64,000 bases of DNA from a bacterium (lineage in GTDB: Bacteria; Sumerlaeota; Sumerlaeia; SLMS01; JAHLLQ01): the NCBI GenBank assembly GCA_020444065.1, contig JAHLLQ010000004.1, positions 262,662 through 326,661 on the forward strand, written 5' to 3'. The position numbers and the translations under genes were made by a program. This document shows, one piece after another, positions 7,650 through 16,909 of the stretch. How positions within the stretch are numbered: position 1 is the stretch's first letter; the number at the start of each line of letters is the position of its first letter. Below the pieces are notes generated by a model. It ran no database searches, had not been told where the DNA came from, and saw nothing but the letters and a program-made list of their open reading frames with translations.

Positions 7650-9077
7650 TCATTCAATTGCTTTCATTCGTTTCTTCATGTGCAGCAGACCGGCGACCGT
7701 CACAAACAGGATCGCCGCGGGACGCTGCCAGAAATACAGCAGACCAAGAAGCGTTTGCGCGGGCTCGATGTTGTTCGCCTGCGCCCACAAGAACGGCAGC
7801 CAGAGCGAAGGCGTGCCTGCGCCAACCCATGTAACGATCGCTTGCCAGGGCTTCAGAACGCCGAAGATCAGCCAGAACGCAACGAGCGCCTGCAGCAGAA
7901 CCATGTGGTGTTCCCACGTGTCGCGGTAAGCATAAAACCAGATCAGCCAGAACATCCCCATCGCGACGGGGCTGAAGCCTTTTCGGTAGTCCTTCAGCGA
8001 CCAGAGCACTGCAAGTCCGAAGATCCCGAGCATCGCGCCGACCGCCCACGTCACGGGATCGCGCAATGGACTCGTCGGAGCATCCTCCGGCGCGAGTGGC
8101 TGGTTGAAACTGCGACCTTGCAGAACCCAAATCGTTGCGTTGACTCCGGCCTGCATGCCTTGCGCGCCGGCGTATGGTTGTTGCTCGTGCATCAGCACGC
8201 GACCTTCAAGGCCGCGCGACTGGAAGTAGTCTCGACTCTGTGGGTTGAGTGCGAAGTAGCCGATCGTTGTGCTGCCCAGAATCACGGCGGTGAGAATCAC
8301 CGTCCTTCGCCAGTGCCACAACCACAGCGGCAGTGCCATCGCGCACGTGTAGACTTTCAGCGCCACAGACGCTGCCCACAGCCATGCCCCCAACTTCACT
8401 CCGCGCGATAGTGCGTCGAGGCTCCAGAGCATCAACGACGCCATTAGCAACGAGAACTGCCCCATGTACCACTCGACCGACAGCGGAAACCATGCGAGCC
8501 AGATCACACCGAGCACGAGCAATGCTTTCGGACGGCGCCCAACGCAGAGCAGAAAGTTCGCAATCAACAGCACGAAGTTCAATGCAATCCACGCAACGTA
8601 CGCCGACCAGGGCGGCAACACGTTGAGCGGCACGCCAAGCAGAACCGCCGTCAGTGGCAAGTAGCGGTAGGTCGCAACCCACGGCGCGCGCGTCGGTGGA
8701 TGCTTCAACGGGTCGGCGCTGATGAGATTCACAAGGAATGGATCGCGCCCATGCAGAACCAGCGAACCGGCTTCGTAGACGCAGAAGTAGTCCGTCGCGA
8801 TGCGGTCCTTGAACAGGTAACCCGAATCCACCGCCAGCGGCTTCCAGATTCCACCGCCAAGCCGCGCCGGTTGGTTGGCCATCGCGTTACCGGGCTCATT
8901 CCCGATGTGCGCCCCTGGACTGGTGCGACCAAATGGCAGGAAGGTGATCGCCAGAAGAAGCAGCAGCGCGAGGCAAATCTTCTCTATATGCGAAGCCGAA
9001 CGCACACAATCCCATCCACGCCGAATGGCGTGCAATGCAGGATCGTTCAGTGCGGGATCGTAATCTTCAGTTTTCAC
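7650..9077 (-). CDS. Polytopic membrane glycosyltransferase-like protein (GT87/DUF2029 type)
   Basis: 475 residues from a GTG at 9077, with about ten hydrophobic segments. The first is at about 33-53; a long extracytoplasmic loop then holds DYFCVYEAGSLVLHGRDPF. The pattern 'acidic pair/Tyr after the first helix, then ...GRDPFLVN..., then YLPL' resembles polyprenol-phosphate-sugar-dependent GT-C enzymes of family GT87 (DUF2029). Such enzymes transfer mannose or arabinose from a lipid carrier on the outer face of the inner membrane. The gene lies 27 bp after the UbiD-family gene and about 13 bp before the chosen mazG start, so it is operonic. Substrate unknown. Confidence 0.7.
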   Translation of the reverse strand: MKTEDYDPALNDPALHAIRRGWDCVRSASHIEKICLALLLLLAITFLPFGRTSPGAHIGNEPGNAMANQPARLGGGIWKPLAVDSGYLFKDRIATDYFCVYEAGSLVLHGRDPFLVNLISADPLKHPPTRAPWVATYRYLPLTAVLLGVPLNVLPPWSAYVAWIALNFVLLIANFLLCVGRRPKALLVLGVIWLAWFPLSVEWYMGQFSLLMASLMLWSLDALSRGVKLGAWLWAASVALKVYTCAMALPLWLWHWRRTVILTAVILGSTTIGYFALNPQSRDYFQSRGLEGRVLMHEQQPYAGAQGMQAGVNATIWVLQGRSFNQPLAPEDAPTSPLRDPVTWAVGAMLGIFGLAVLWSLKDYRKGFSPVAMGMFWLIWFYAYRDTWEHHMVLLQALVAFWLIFGVLKPWQAIVTWVGAGTPSLWLPFLWAQANNIEPAQTLLGLLYFWQRPAAILFVTVAGLLHMKKRMKAIE

Positions 9078-9104
9078 GTTGTTTCTGCGTTTCCTTCATG
9101 CGCC

Positions 9105-10904
9105 CTAGACCAGGTGCCCGAAATCGCTGGAGCCCATCGCGACATTGCGCTTCGGGAAGTAATCATTCCACCGCTCATCCACGCGCTTTGCAATCTCCGG
9201 CGCGGCAAACAACTCATCCGGGTACCACGGCTTCATCCGTGCATCGATCACGATCGGCCCTGTGTAGGCGATATGATTGCGGACGATGCGCTTCTCAGCG
9301 GCGTGAATGTCGGCGGCCGGTTCGAATCGGGTGAACGTCGTCCATAGGAAACTGATCGAGTTCGCTGCCGCGCGGGCAGGATCATCGCACAGCACGATGA
9401 GAGGCCATTCCGCGAAATCCGGATGGCGCGCGATCGTCTCGCCGAAGTTCTCATCTTCGGCAAACGTCGCCCCGCCAACGACAAGACAACCGGGGCAGAA
9501 AACCTGCACCTCGCGGCATGGGCCGGAATCGCCGCGGAATTCACGGGGCAACTCGCGGATTGGGTCGCCAAGACCGACCAGTACGCCTTTGCTTCCCTTG
9601 TTCACTTCCGGCCCGGTGTAATCCAACGTATCCATCGACAAATTGCTGAAGACGAACAGATCCGTTTCCCAACGGCAGCGCGCCAGGATGTATTCGAGCG
9701 TTGTCGGGAAGTCGCGCAACTCGATCGGCGCATCGGTGGCGAGAAGGAACTTCGTCAGCGAAAGCTGCCCCTCGCCCAGAATCCGGAAGGCTGACATCAT
9801 CGCCTCGCGCGGATACCGCTCTCGAACCACCGCGCCGGCCAGCGAATGGAACCCGGTCTCGCCGTAGCTCCAAAGGTCCCGCACCGCCGGCATCACCAGC
9901 GGGAATAGCGGACTCAGCAATTCCTGCAGGTAATCGCCGATATAGAAATCTTCCTGGCGCGGCTTGCCAACCACCGTGGCCGGCCAGATTGCATCGCTTC
10001 TGCGCCAGACACGTTCGCATTGGAAAACCGGATAGGGGTGCTTCAGGCTGTAGTAACCATAATGATCCCCGAACGGCCCTTCGTCGCGGCGCAGCCGCGG
10101 CGGTACGCGCCCCATGAAGGCAAATTCCGCCTCCGCCACCAGCGGATGCGGCCAGCCCTTGCGCCGGACGACCGGCAGCTTCCGGCCGAGAAGCAACGAG
10201 GACAGCAGCAGCTCCGGAATGCCTTCCGGCAGGGGAGCGATCGCGCCGAGAATCAGCGCCGGCGGCCCCCCGGCGAAGATCGTCACCGGCAGCGATTCAT
10301 TCTGTGCCTCGGCTTCCGAGTAGTGGAACCCGCCGCCTTTGCCGATCTGCCAATGGATGCCCGTCTCACGGGCGTTGTAGCGCTGGATGCGATACATGCC
10401 CAGGTTGGGCGTGCCGTCCTGGGGGCTGGTCGTCAGGACCAGCGGCAGCGTCATGAACGCCCCGCCGTCCTCCGGCCACGTCTTCAGCATCGGGACGCGT
10501 TCCAGGTTGGGGCGCTCGCGGACCTCGAGCACCGGGCCAGCGGAGCGAGTTTTCAGCCCCACCTTCAGCCCATCCCGGATCAGCCCTCGGGCCTTCCAGA
10601 GATCTCGTGGCCTCGGAGGCATCGCTTCCTTGGCGAAGCTCGCGGCCTCTCGGACGAATTCCTCGGGCCGGGGGCCGAATGCCAGCCGCGTCCTTTCCAG
10701 CGTTCCAAACAGGTTCGTGACGACTGGAAAGCCCGCACCCTTGACATCGCGAAACAGCAGGGCGGGACCATCCGCGGCGATCACGCGGCGGTGGATCTCG
10801 GCAATTTCCTGGTCCGCGTCGACGGGCGTGTCGATCTCGACAAGCTCACCGCGGCGGCGCAGGAGGTCGAGGAACTCACGCAGATTAGAGGGCGAAACGG
10901 CCAT
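9105..10904 (-). CDS. UbiD-family prenylated-FMN decarboxylase
   Basis: 599 residues. UbiD enzymes decarboxylate aromatic or unsaturated acids with prenylated FMN, as in ubiquinone and menaquinone synthesis or aromatic degradation. Landmarks: GPALLFRDVKG near 48, NLGMYRIQRYNARETGIHWQ (cofactor/Mn2+ region with the conserved Arg), a Glu in VAEAEFAFMGRVPP, EGPFGDHYGYYS, and the late block LDYTGPEVNKGSKGVLVGLGDP. The catalytic R-E-E arrangement appears intact. AAAGGA stands 6 bases before the ATG. No UbiX flavin prenyltransferase gene is in the window, so the cofactor must come from elsewhere. It heads the operon with the GT87-like gene and mazG. Substrate not assignable; menaquinone biosynthesis is one option. 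Confidence 0.88.
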   Translation of the reverse strand: MAVSPSNLREFLDLLRRRGELVEIDTPVDADQEIAEIHRRVIAADGPALLFRDVKGAGFPVVTNLFGTLERTRLAFGPRPEEFVREAASFAKEAMPPRPRDLWKARGLIRDGLKVGLKTRSAGPVLEVRERPNLERVPMLKTWPEDGGAFMTLPLVLTTSPQDGTPNLGMYRIQRYNARETGIHWQIGKGGGFHYSEAEAQNESLPVTIFAGGPPALILGAIAPLPEGIPELLLSSLLLGRKLPVVRRKGWPHPLVAEAEFAFMGRVPPRLRRDEGPFGDHYGYYSLKHPYPVFQCERVWRRSDAIWPATVVGKPRQEDFYIGDYLQELLSPLFPLVMPAVRDLWSYGETGFHSLAGAVVRERYPREAMMSAFRILGEGQLSLTKFLLATDAPIELRDFPTTLEYILARCRWETDLFVFSNLSMDTLDYTGPEVNKGSKGVLVGLGDPIRELPREFRGDSGPCREVQVFCPGCLVVGGATFAEDENFGETIARHPDFAEWPLIVLCDDPARAAANSISFLWTTFTRFEPAADIHAAEKRIVRNHIAYTGPIVIDARMKPWYPDELFAAPEIAKRVDERWNDYFPKRNVAMGSSDFGHLV

Positions 10905-11173
10905 GGGCGTCCTTTCTCAATTCCGGTCACGTTGCAGGGAATGGGCCGCGGGATCAACGTGGAATGACAGTGTCCGGATTTGGACCGAATCGGACAATTA
11001 AGACAACGTAGGTTCAATATATCGGAGAATTCCAGTTGAGTCCCACGGGGGTACTCCGGTTAATCGCGCTGACTGCTTGAAGTCCGGAGAGGGCCCGGGG
11101 GAGGGCCCCGCGATTCCGCCACTCTCCGCGCCCCTCACACCAGTCAAAATCTTCCATTTTGGAGACTTGGGGA
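10905..11173. other. Divergent intergenic region between ubiD-like and oadG genes
   Basis: 269 bp carrying regulation for both directions. TGTCCG (10971-10976) and CGGACA (10991-10996) form a 6-bp inverted repeat around GATTTGGACCGAAT, an operator-like arrangement. A GC-rich stretch around 11090-11112 (GGGCCC and GGGCCCC) can fold. I see no convincing sigma-70 promoter pair. Confidence 0.4.
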
Positions 11174-11452
11174 ATGCCGGAGACACCTCATCTCGTCGCA
11201 TATTGCTTTATAGCAATGTTGACGGTCGCCAGCCTCTTGAGCATCATGGCGATCATTATCTGGGGGATCACCGCCGTCTTCCCGGGCAAGGTCACAGCGC
11301 CCCCACCCCGGCGCAAAAAGCCCGGTTCCGCCCGAGCCTCCTCCGCACCCACAAACCAGACTGATCAGGCGGTTGTTGCCGCCATCTCGACGGCTGCCGC
11401 CGGGGCTCATCCCGGCATGGTCGTCACAAATATTCAGGAGCTGAAGCAATGA
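11174..11452 (+). CDS. oadG: Small membrane subunit of a sodium-pump decarboxylase (OadG-like)
   Basis: 92 residues with one N-terminal membrane segment (about 7-31, VAYCFIAMLTVASLLSIMAIIIWGI) and a basic, Pro/Ala-rich tail. This is the architecture of the gamma subunit that anchors the alpha subunit to the beta subunit of Na+-translocating decarboxylases. ATG 11174 has GGAGA 8 bases ahead; a TTG start at 11159 is less likely. The stop overlaps the next start (ATGA), implying translational coupling with oadA. The sequence of this family is poorly conserved, so the call rests on size, topology and operon position. Confidence 0.75.
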   Translation: MPETPHLVAYCFIAMLTVASLLSIMAIIIWGITAVFPGKVTAPPPRRKKPGSARASSAPTNQTDQAVVAAISTAAAGAHPGMVVTNIQELKQ

Positions 11453-13356
11453 TAGCCGCGTCTTCCCCCCGTCAAATCCGTGTGATGTTCACGACATTCC
11501 GCGACGGTCTGCAGTCCGTCTTCGGAGGCAAGGTCCGCGTCAAGGACCTCATCCCAGCCATGGAAGCCTCAGTCGCTGCCGGCATCCGCCACTACGAGTT
11601 TGGCGGCGGCGCCCGGTTCCAGGCCCCCCTCATGTACTGCGGCGAGGATCCGTTTGAGTGCATGAAGCAGATGCGCGAGGTCCTCGGCAAGGACGCCATC
11701 ACGCAGATTCTGACGCGCTCGGTCTCCGGCGTGACGTTGACCACCCAATCGCCCAACGGCCTGAAGCTGCAGGGCAAGCTGATGAAGGAATTCGGCACCG
11801 ACTGGGATCGTAACTTCGACTATATGAACGACGTGTCGATGCTCGAGGCGACCGGCAGACCGATCGTCGAGGCCGGCATGCACCACCAGGCCGTCGTGGC
11901 CCTGATGGGTCTTCCCTTCGAGGACGACAAGGTCCACACAGCCGCCTTCTATACGGCCGTGGCCGAGCGCATCCTCAAGATGGACTGCAAGGTCGATTCG
12001 ATCTGTATGAAGGACGCCAGCGGTACAACAACGCCGCACGTCGTCTACGAGACGGCCAAGGCGATTCGCAAGATCATGCCGCCCAAAATGCCCTTGTGGT
12101 TCCACACGCACGATACCGCCAGCACGGCTGTTGCCTGTAACATGGCGGCCATCGAGGGCGGCGTCGACGGCATCGACCTGGCCGTTCGACCGCTCGCCAG
12201 CGGCACCAGCCAGCCCGACGTCCGCAGCATGGCCCATGCCCTGAAGGGCACCGGCTACTCGCTCGATATCGACTCCACGAAGATGGGCGAGATCGAAGAG
12301 CTCCTGGCCGAGGGGCTGAAGGATTACGCCTTCAACCCGGTCGTCATGGCGCCCGACGCGCGCGTCTGCGGATTCCCGATGCCGGGCGGCGCCATCGGCC
12401 CGAACGTGCAGATGATGATTTCCGCCGGCATCCTGGACAAGTACGACCAGGTGCTGGCCGAGTTCCCGGTCGTCGTGGAAGCCGGCGGCGCCTGGACCAG
12501 CGTGACCCCAGGCAGCCAGCAGTACTGGCTTCAGGCCTTCAGCAACGTGCTCTACGGCCGCTGGGAGAAGATCGACCCGGGCTACGGCCGCGCCGTCCTC
12601 GGTTACTTCGGCAAGACGCCGCTGCCCCCGGACTCCAAGGTCGTCGAGATCGCGTCCAAGCAGCTCGGCCTTGAGCCCTTCGACGGCAATCCGCTCGAGG
12701 CGGCTCCGGACAATCTGGATAACGCCCGCGAGGAGCTGAAGAAAGCAGGTCTTGAGGTCAACGACAAGAACACGTTCCTGGTGCTGTCATCGATGGTGCC
12801 GGGCAAGAAGATCGAACTGAACGAAGGTATGCGTCTGCTGCAGGGCAAGGCCCGCGTGCAATTGCCGCTGAAAAAGAAGGAAGAGGCTCCGGCCGCCAAG
12901 CCCGCTGCCGCCGCCGCTTCTGCCGCACCCGCCGCTGCTCCCGCTGCGGCCCCTGCCGCCGCCGGCCCGACGTCGACCATGTGCACGGTCACCGAGAATG
13001 GCCAGACGCGTCTGTTCCAGGTGACGCTGATGCCGGCCGGCGCCGGAATGCCCGCCGGGATGATGATGCCGATGGCAGCTCCTGCAGGAGCTCCGGTCGG
13101 TGCGCCTGCCGCTGCCGTGGCCAAGGAAGCTGTTGAGATCTTCTCCCCGTTCGAGGGCGAGTGCCCGATCACGGATCTGAACGTCGATGAAGGCGACAAG
13201 GTGACGAAGGGACAGTCCCTGGCAGCCGTCGAGGCGATGAAGGCCACCCACGAAGTCCGCTCGCCAGTCGACGGCACCGTTTGTGCCGTTCATCTGGGAG
13301 TTGGCGATGTGACCGACGCCCACAACCCGATCCTCTCCATTACACCGGATAAGTAG
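11449..13356 (+). CDS. oadA: Biotin-dependent decarboxylase alpha subunit (OadA-like carboxyltransferase plus biotinyl domain)
   Basis: 635 residues. Residues 5-300 form an HMGL/pyruvate-carboxylase-type TIM barrel: TTFRDGLQSVFGGKV near 15, DSICMKDASG near 185 with the carboxyl-carrier Lys, and metal-site HTHD near 221. A conserved carboxylase domain follows to about 480, then an Ala/Pro linker (about 485-515) and a C-terminal biotinyl domain with VEAMKATHE (biotinylated Lys near 596). In family members a carboxyl group moves from the substrate to biotin and is then released by the beta subunit while Na+ is exported. The barrel differs from classical oxaloacetate decarboxylase (FEFGGGARFQAP-like in place of EVWGGATFD), so the acid could be another 2-oxo acid or acyl-CoA. 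Confidence 0.85.
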   Translation: MIAASSPRQIRVMFTTFRDGLQSVFGGKVRVKDLIPAMEASVAAGIRHYEFGGGARFQAPLMYCGEDPFECMKQMREVLGKDAITQILTRSVSGVTLTTQSPNGLKLQGKLMKEFGTDWDRNFDYMNDVSMLEATGRPIVEAGMHHQAVVALMGLPFEDDKVHTAAFYTAVAERILKMDCKVDSICMKDASGTTTPHVVYETAKAIRKIMPPKMPLWFHTHDTASTAVACNMAAIEGGVDGIDLAVRPLASGTSQPDVRSMAHALKGTGYSLDIDSTKMGEIEELLAEGLKDYAFNPVVMAPDARVCGFPMPGGAIGPNVQMMISAGILDKYDQVLAEFPVVVEAGGAWTSVTPGSQQYWLQAFSNVLYGRWEKIDPGYGRAVLGYFGKTPLPPDSKVVEIASKQLGLEPFDGNPLEAAPDNLDNAREELKKAGLEVNDKNTFLVLSSMVPGKKIELNEGMRLLQGKARVQLPLKKKEEAPAAKPAAAAASAAPAAAPAAAPAAAGPTSTMCTVTENGQTRLFQVTLMPAGAGMPAGMMMPMAAPAGAPVGAPAAAVAKEAVEIFSPFEGECPITDLNVDEGDKVTKGQSLAAVEAMKATHEVRSPVDGTVCAVHLGVGDVTDAHNPILSITPDK

Positions 13357-13359
13357 TCC

Positions 13360-14511
13360 ATGGATACCCTGATGCAACTGGTGCAAAGCTCCGGCTTTGC
13401 CTCCCTGCAATGGCAGAATCTCGTAATGTTCGTGGTGGCGGGTGTACTCATCTACCTCGCCATCGTGAAGGAATTCGAGCCGTTGCTACTGATCCCGATC
13501 GGTTTTGGCGCCATCCTGGCGAATCTGCCCGGCGCAGAGATGCTGGCTGAGCACGTCGCGATCAAGGACGGTGAATTCGGCAATGTCCCGATGTTCAAGC
13601 TGCTCTACAGCACGGTGTTCTCTGTGATGCCTCCGATCATCTTCCTGGGCGTTGGGGCATTGACGGACTTCCGGCCGTTGCTGGGCCGTCCCATTACGTT
13701 CCTCCTCGGCGCGGCTGCCCAATTGGGAATCGCCGTGGCCGCGTGTGCTGCTTTTCTGCTGCTGGGCTTTGACGCCAACGAAGCTGCCTCCATCGGAATC
13801 ATCGGGGGCGCGGATGGCCCGACCTCGATCTTCGTTGCATCGAAGCTGGCTCCGCACCTTCTCGGTCCGATCGCCGTGGCGGCGTACAGTTACATGGCCC
13901 TCGTTCCGATCATCCAGCCTCCGATCATTCACCTGATGACCACGCAGAAGGAACGCGAGATCGACATGCCGCAGGCCAAGCCTGTCTCGCGCACTGCCCT
14001 GATCCTGTTTCCGATCGTCATGGCAATCCTCGGCATCCTGGCCGTTCCGGACGCGGGCCCGCTCCTCGGCCTGTTGATGTTCGGCAACCTGATGCGCGAA
14101 TGCGGCGTCGTGGATCGCCTGGCGAAGACCGCCGGCGCCCAGTTGATCGACATCGTCACGATCTTCCTCGGCCTGCTGGTCGGCATGAAGATGCAGGGCG
14201 ATACTTTCCTGCAGGTGCAGTCCCTTTACATCCTCTTCCTCGGCATGATCGCGTTCAGCTTCAGCACCTTCGGCGGCCTTGCGTTCGCCAAGATCCTGAA
14301 CCTCTTCCTGCCGGAAAAATCGAAGATCAACCCGTGTATCGGCGCTGCCGGTGTGAGCGCCGTTCCGATGGCGGCCCGCGTTGTGCAGAATTACGTGCAC
14401 AACAAGACCGAAGGCCGCGTAAATCCGTTGATGGCAGCCATGGGTCCGAACGTGGCCGGCGTGATTGGCTCTGCCGTCGCGGCGGGCGTTTTCCTGGCCC
14501 TCCTGCACTGA
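13360..14511 (+). CDS. oadB: Sodium-ion-translocating decarboxylase beta subunit
   Basis: 383 residues, highly hydrophobic, with about nine to eleven membrane segments. The key family stretch IGIIGGADGPTSIFVASKLAPHLLGPIAVAAYSYMALVP carries the Asp needed for Na+ binding. The later blocks NLMRECGVVDRLA, NPCIGAAGVSAVPMAARVVQ and GPNVAGVIGSAVAAG match OadB and its relatives MmdB and GcdB. It decarboxylates the carboxybiotin of the alpha subunit and pumps Na+ outward across the inner membrane. The ATG lies 3 bases after the oadA stop. It completes a gamma-alpha-beta operon. Confidence 0.95.
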   Translation: MDTLMQLVQSSGFASLQWQNLVMFVVAGVLIYLAIVKEFEPLLLIPIGFGAILANLPGAEMLAEHVAIKDGEFGNVPMFKLLYSTVFSVMPPIIFLGVGALTDFRPLLGRPITFLLGAAAQLGIAVAACAAFLLLGFDANEAASIGIIGGADGPTSIFVASKLAPHLLGPIAVAAYSYMALVPIIQPPIIHLMTTQKEREIDMPQAKPVSRTALILFPIVMAILGILAVPDAGPLLGLLMFGNLMRECGVVDRLAKTAGAQLIDIVTIFLGLLVGMKMQGDTFLQVQSLYILFLGMIAFSFSTFGGLAFAKILNLFLPEKSKINPCIGAAGVSAVPMAARVVQNYVHNKTEGRVNPLMAAMGPNVAGVIGSAVAAGVFLALLH

Positions 14512-14620
14512 GAGCTTCCCGGGGCCGGGCGAGTTTGACTTGTCCGGCTCCTTTCCCCTGCGCTTGACGCGGGGCCTCGCCTCCAGGGAAGCTGGCTCCT
14601 CGAATCCGAAGGAGCATCGC

Positions 14621-15664
<1,044 letters not shown>

Positions 15665-15665
15665 C

Positions 15666-15797
15666 GATCAGGGCATTCTCATTGCACCAATCTCTTCGTT
15701 GCACGGCGGTCGGCAGTTTCGGTCACGTACTTCAGTACGCTCCCTTCAACTGCCGCCTTGTGCGCCTCGATCTTGGCACAAGCAGAACACCCTGATC
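15666..15797. repeat. 132-bp nested palindromic element
   Basis: The outer ends are a perfect 8-bp inverted repeat: GATCAGGG (15666-15673) and CCCTGATC (15790-15797). Inside, GGCAGTT (15712-15718) pairs with AACTGCC (15748-15754). The tip is a perfect CGTAC-TTCA-GTACG hairpin (15726-15739). The intervening arms also align with many G-U-compatible changes (for example TTCT, TTG and CCAA blocks on the left with their complements on the right). Read as RNA the whole element could form one long imperfect hairpin. It fills the space between the oppD stop and the ribosome site of the methyltransferase. Confidence 0.65.
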
Positions 15798-15832
15798 CCC
15801 GAAGGAGAACGTGGGAAGGAACTCTCAAGTCA

Positions 15833-16546
15833 ATGTCCCCCTCCTGGTTTCGCCGCTCCAAAGAACCACCCCGAAAGCCTACGCGCGAATCGTTGGCCGC
15901 GACGTTTCTTCGTGGAGAAGGCATCGAAATCGGTGCGCTGAACCAGCCCACTCTGCTGCCGCCTGATCTGCGCGTCCGCTACGTCGATCGGTTCGCCGTG
16001 GCCGATTTGAAGAACCAGTACCCCGAACTTGCAAACGCCGATCTCGTTGATCCCGACATCGTGGATGATGGCGAAACGCTCGGGAAGATCGACGACGCGT
16101 CGCAGGACTTCGTGCTCGCCTGTCACTTCCTCGAGCACTGCGAAAATCCTCTGAAGGCTCTGGAGAACATGGTCCGTGTTCTCCGGCCCGGAGGGATCCT
16201 CTTTCTTGCAATTCCGGACAAGCGATTCACGTTCGACATCGACCGTCCGATTACGCCGCTTGAGCATCTCGTTCGCGACTACGAGGAAGGCCCCGAGTGG
16301 TCGCGCGAGCCGGCGTATTGGGAGTGGGCGCAGATCGTCGACAAGCTCGATGACGTGAAAGCCCGCTATCAGGTCGAGCACTATATGGGCATTCGCTACA
16401 GCATTCACTTCCACGCCTGGACCCCGGCCGAGATGGCCGAGATGTTCGTCCACTTGCAGCGCGGCATGGGCGTCCCGGCGGACATCAAGTTATTCTATCA
16501 CATGGACGATCAGGTGATTGCGCTGTTGGAGAAACAGCGGCCTTAG
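15833..16546 (+). CDS. SAM-dependent class I methyltransferase
   Basis: 237 residues. The fold is indicated by GIEIGALNQP (motif I, near 31-40), VDPDIVDDGETLGKIDDASQDFVLACHFLEHCENPLKALENMVRVLRPGGILFLAIPD (motifs II-IV with the typical FLEH-x-x-(D/N)P and LRPGG signatures). A lid or substrate domain follows, DIDRPITPLEHLVRDYEEGP..., HFHAWTP. Similar proteins occur in polysaccharide or natural-product loci, but no such neighbours exist here. The start is uncertain: AAGGA at 15816-15820 lies 12 bases before the ATG. It stands directly after the nested palindrome, so it may be a separate transcript. Substrate unknown. Confidence 0.82.
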   Translation: MSPSWFRRSKEPPRKPTRESLAATFLRGEGIEIGALNQPTLLPPDLRVRYVDRFAVADLKNQYPELANADLVDPDIVDDGETLGKIDDASQDFVLACHFLEHCENPLKALENMVRVLRPGGILFLAIPDKRFTFDIDRPITPLEHLVRDYEEGPEWSREPAYWEWAQIVDKLDDVKARYQVEHYMGIRYSIHFHAWTPAEMAEMFVHLQRGMGVPADIKLFYHMDDQVIALLEKQRP

Positions 16547-16557
16547 CAGAGCGATCC

Positions 16558-16590
16558 GAAAACAAGAAACGCCCCCGCGAAGGGGGCGTT
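16558..16590 (-). terminator. Intrinsic terminator of the tRNA-Leu gene
   Basis: AACGCCCCC (complement strand), loop of five, GGGGGCGTT: a 9-bp stem at 16568-16590. On the minus strand it is followed by TTCTTGTTTTC. It sits 15 bp past the 3' end of the tRNA. Confidence 0.85.
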
Positions 16591-16605
16591 GCTCGTTGAA
16601 AGCTG

Positions 16606-16693
16606 TGGTGCCCAGAGTGGGACTCGAACCCACACGAGGGTTATCCTCGCCAGATTTTGAGTCTGGTGCGTCTGCCAATTCCGCCATCCGGGC
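16606..16693 (-). tRNA. tRNA-Leu (anticodon CAA)
   Basis: 88 nt read on the minus strand. Acceptor GCCCGGA pairs with TCTGGGC, followed by A and an encoded CCA. The D arm is ATGGCGGAATTGGCAGAC. The anticodon stem CCAGA/TCTGG holds the loop CTCAAAA, anticodon CAA. A long class II variable arm, CGAGGATAACCCTCG, is followed by the T arm GTGGGTTCGAGTCCCAC. The long variable arm and CAA identify a leucine tRNA reading UUG. Confidence 0.97.
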
Positions 16694-16909
16694 AACGGCG
16701 CCTTGTTTCCAAAGCACCGGGGCAGGAACGAACCACACCCCCCCAGCCGCGGCAAGGGTTTTTCCCGCTCTGCGGCTTCCGGCATGCTTTGACTTGCCCT
16801 CTTCTTCCCCTCTGTGAGAGACATCGGTTTAGAACTCGCCGACGCAACAAGGGGCGCATTTGGGACGGGCGCCGGCATTTCTCTTGGAGAGGAATGAGGA
16901 GGAATTCCC

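Noticed and set aside
11085-11115. Terminator in the ubiD/oadG region
   Set aside because: GC-rich pairing is present but there is no T tract on either strand and no gene ends there.
16560-16700. Integration site at the tRNA-Leu gene
   Set aside because: No integrase and no repeated tRNA 3' end nearby, so no island boundary is supported.
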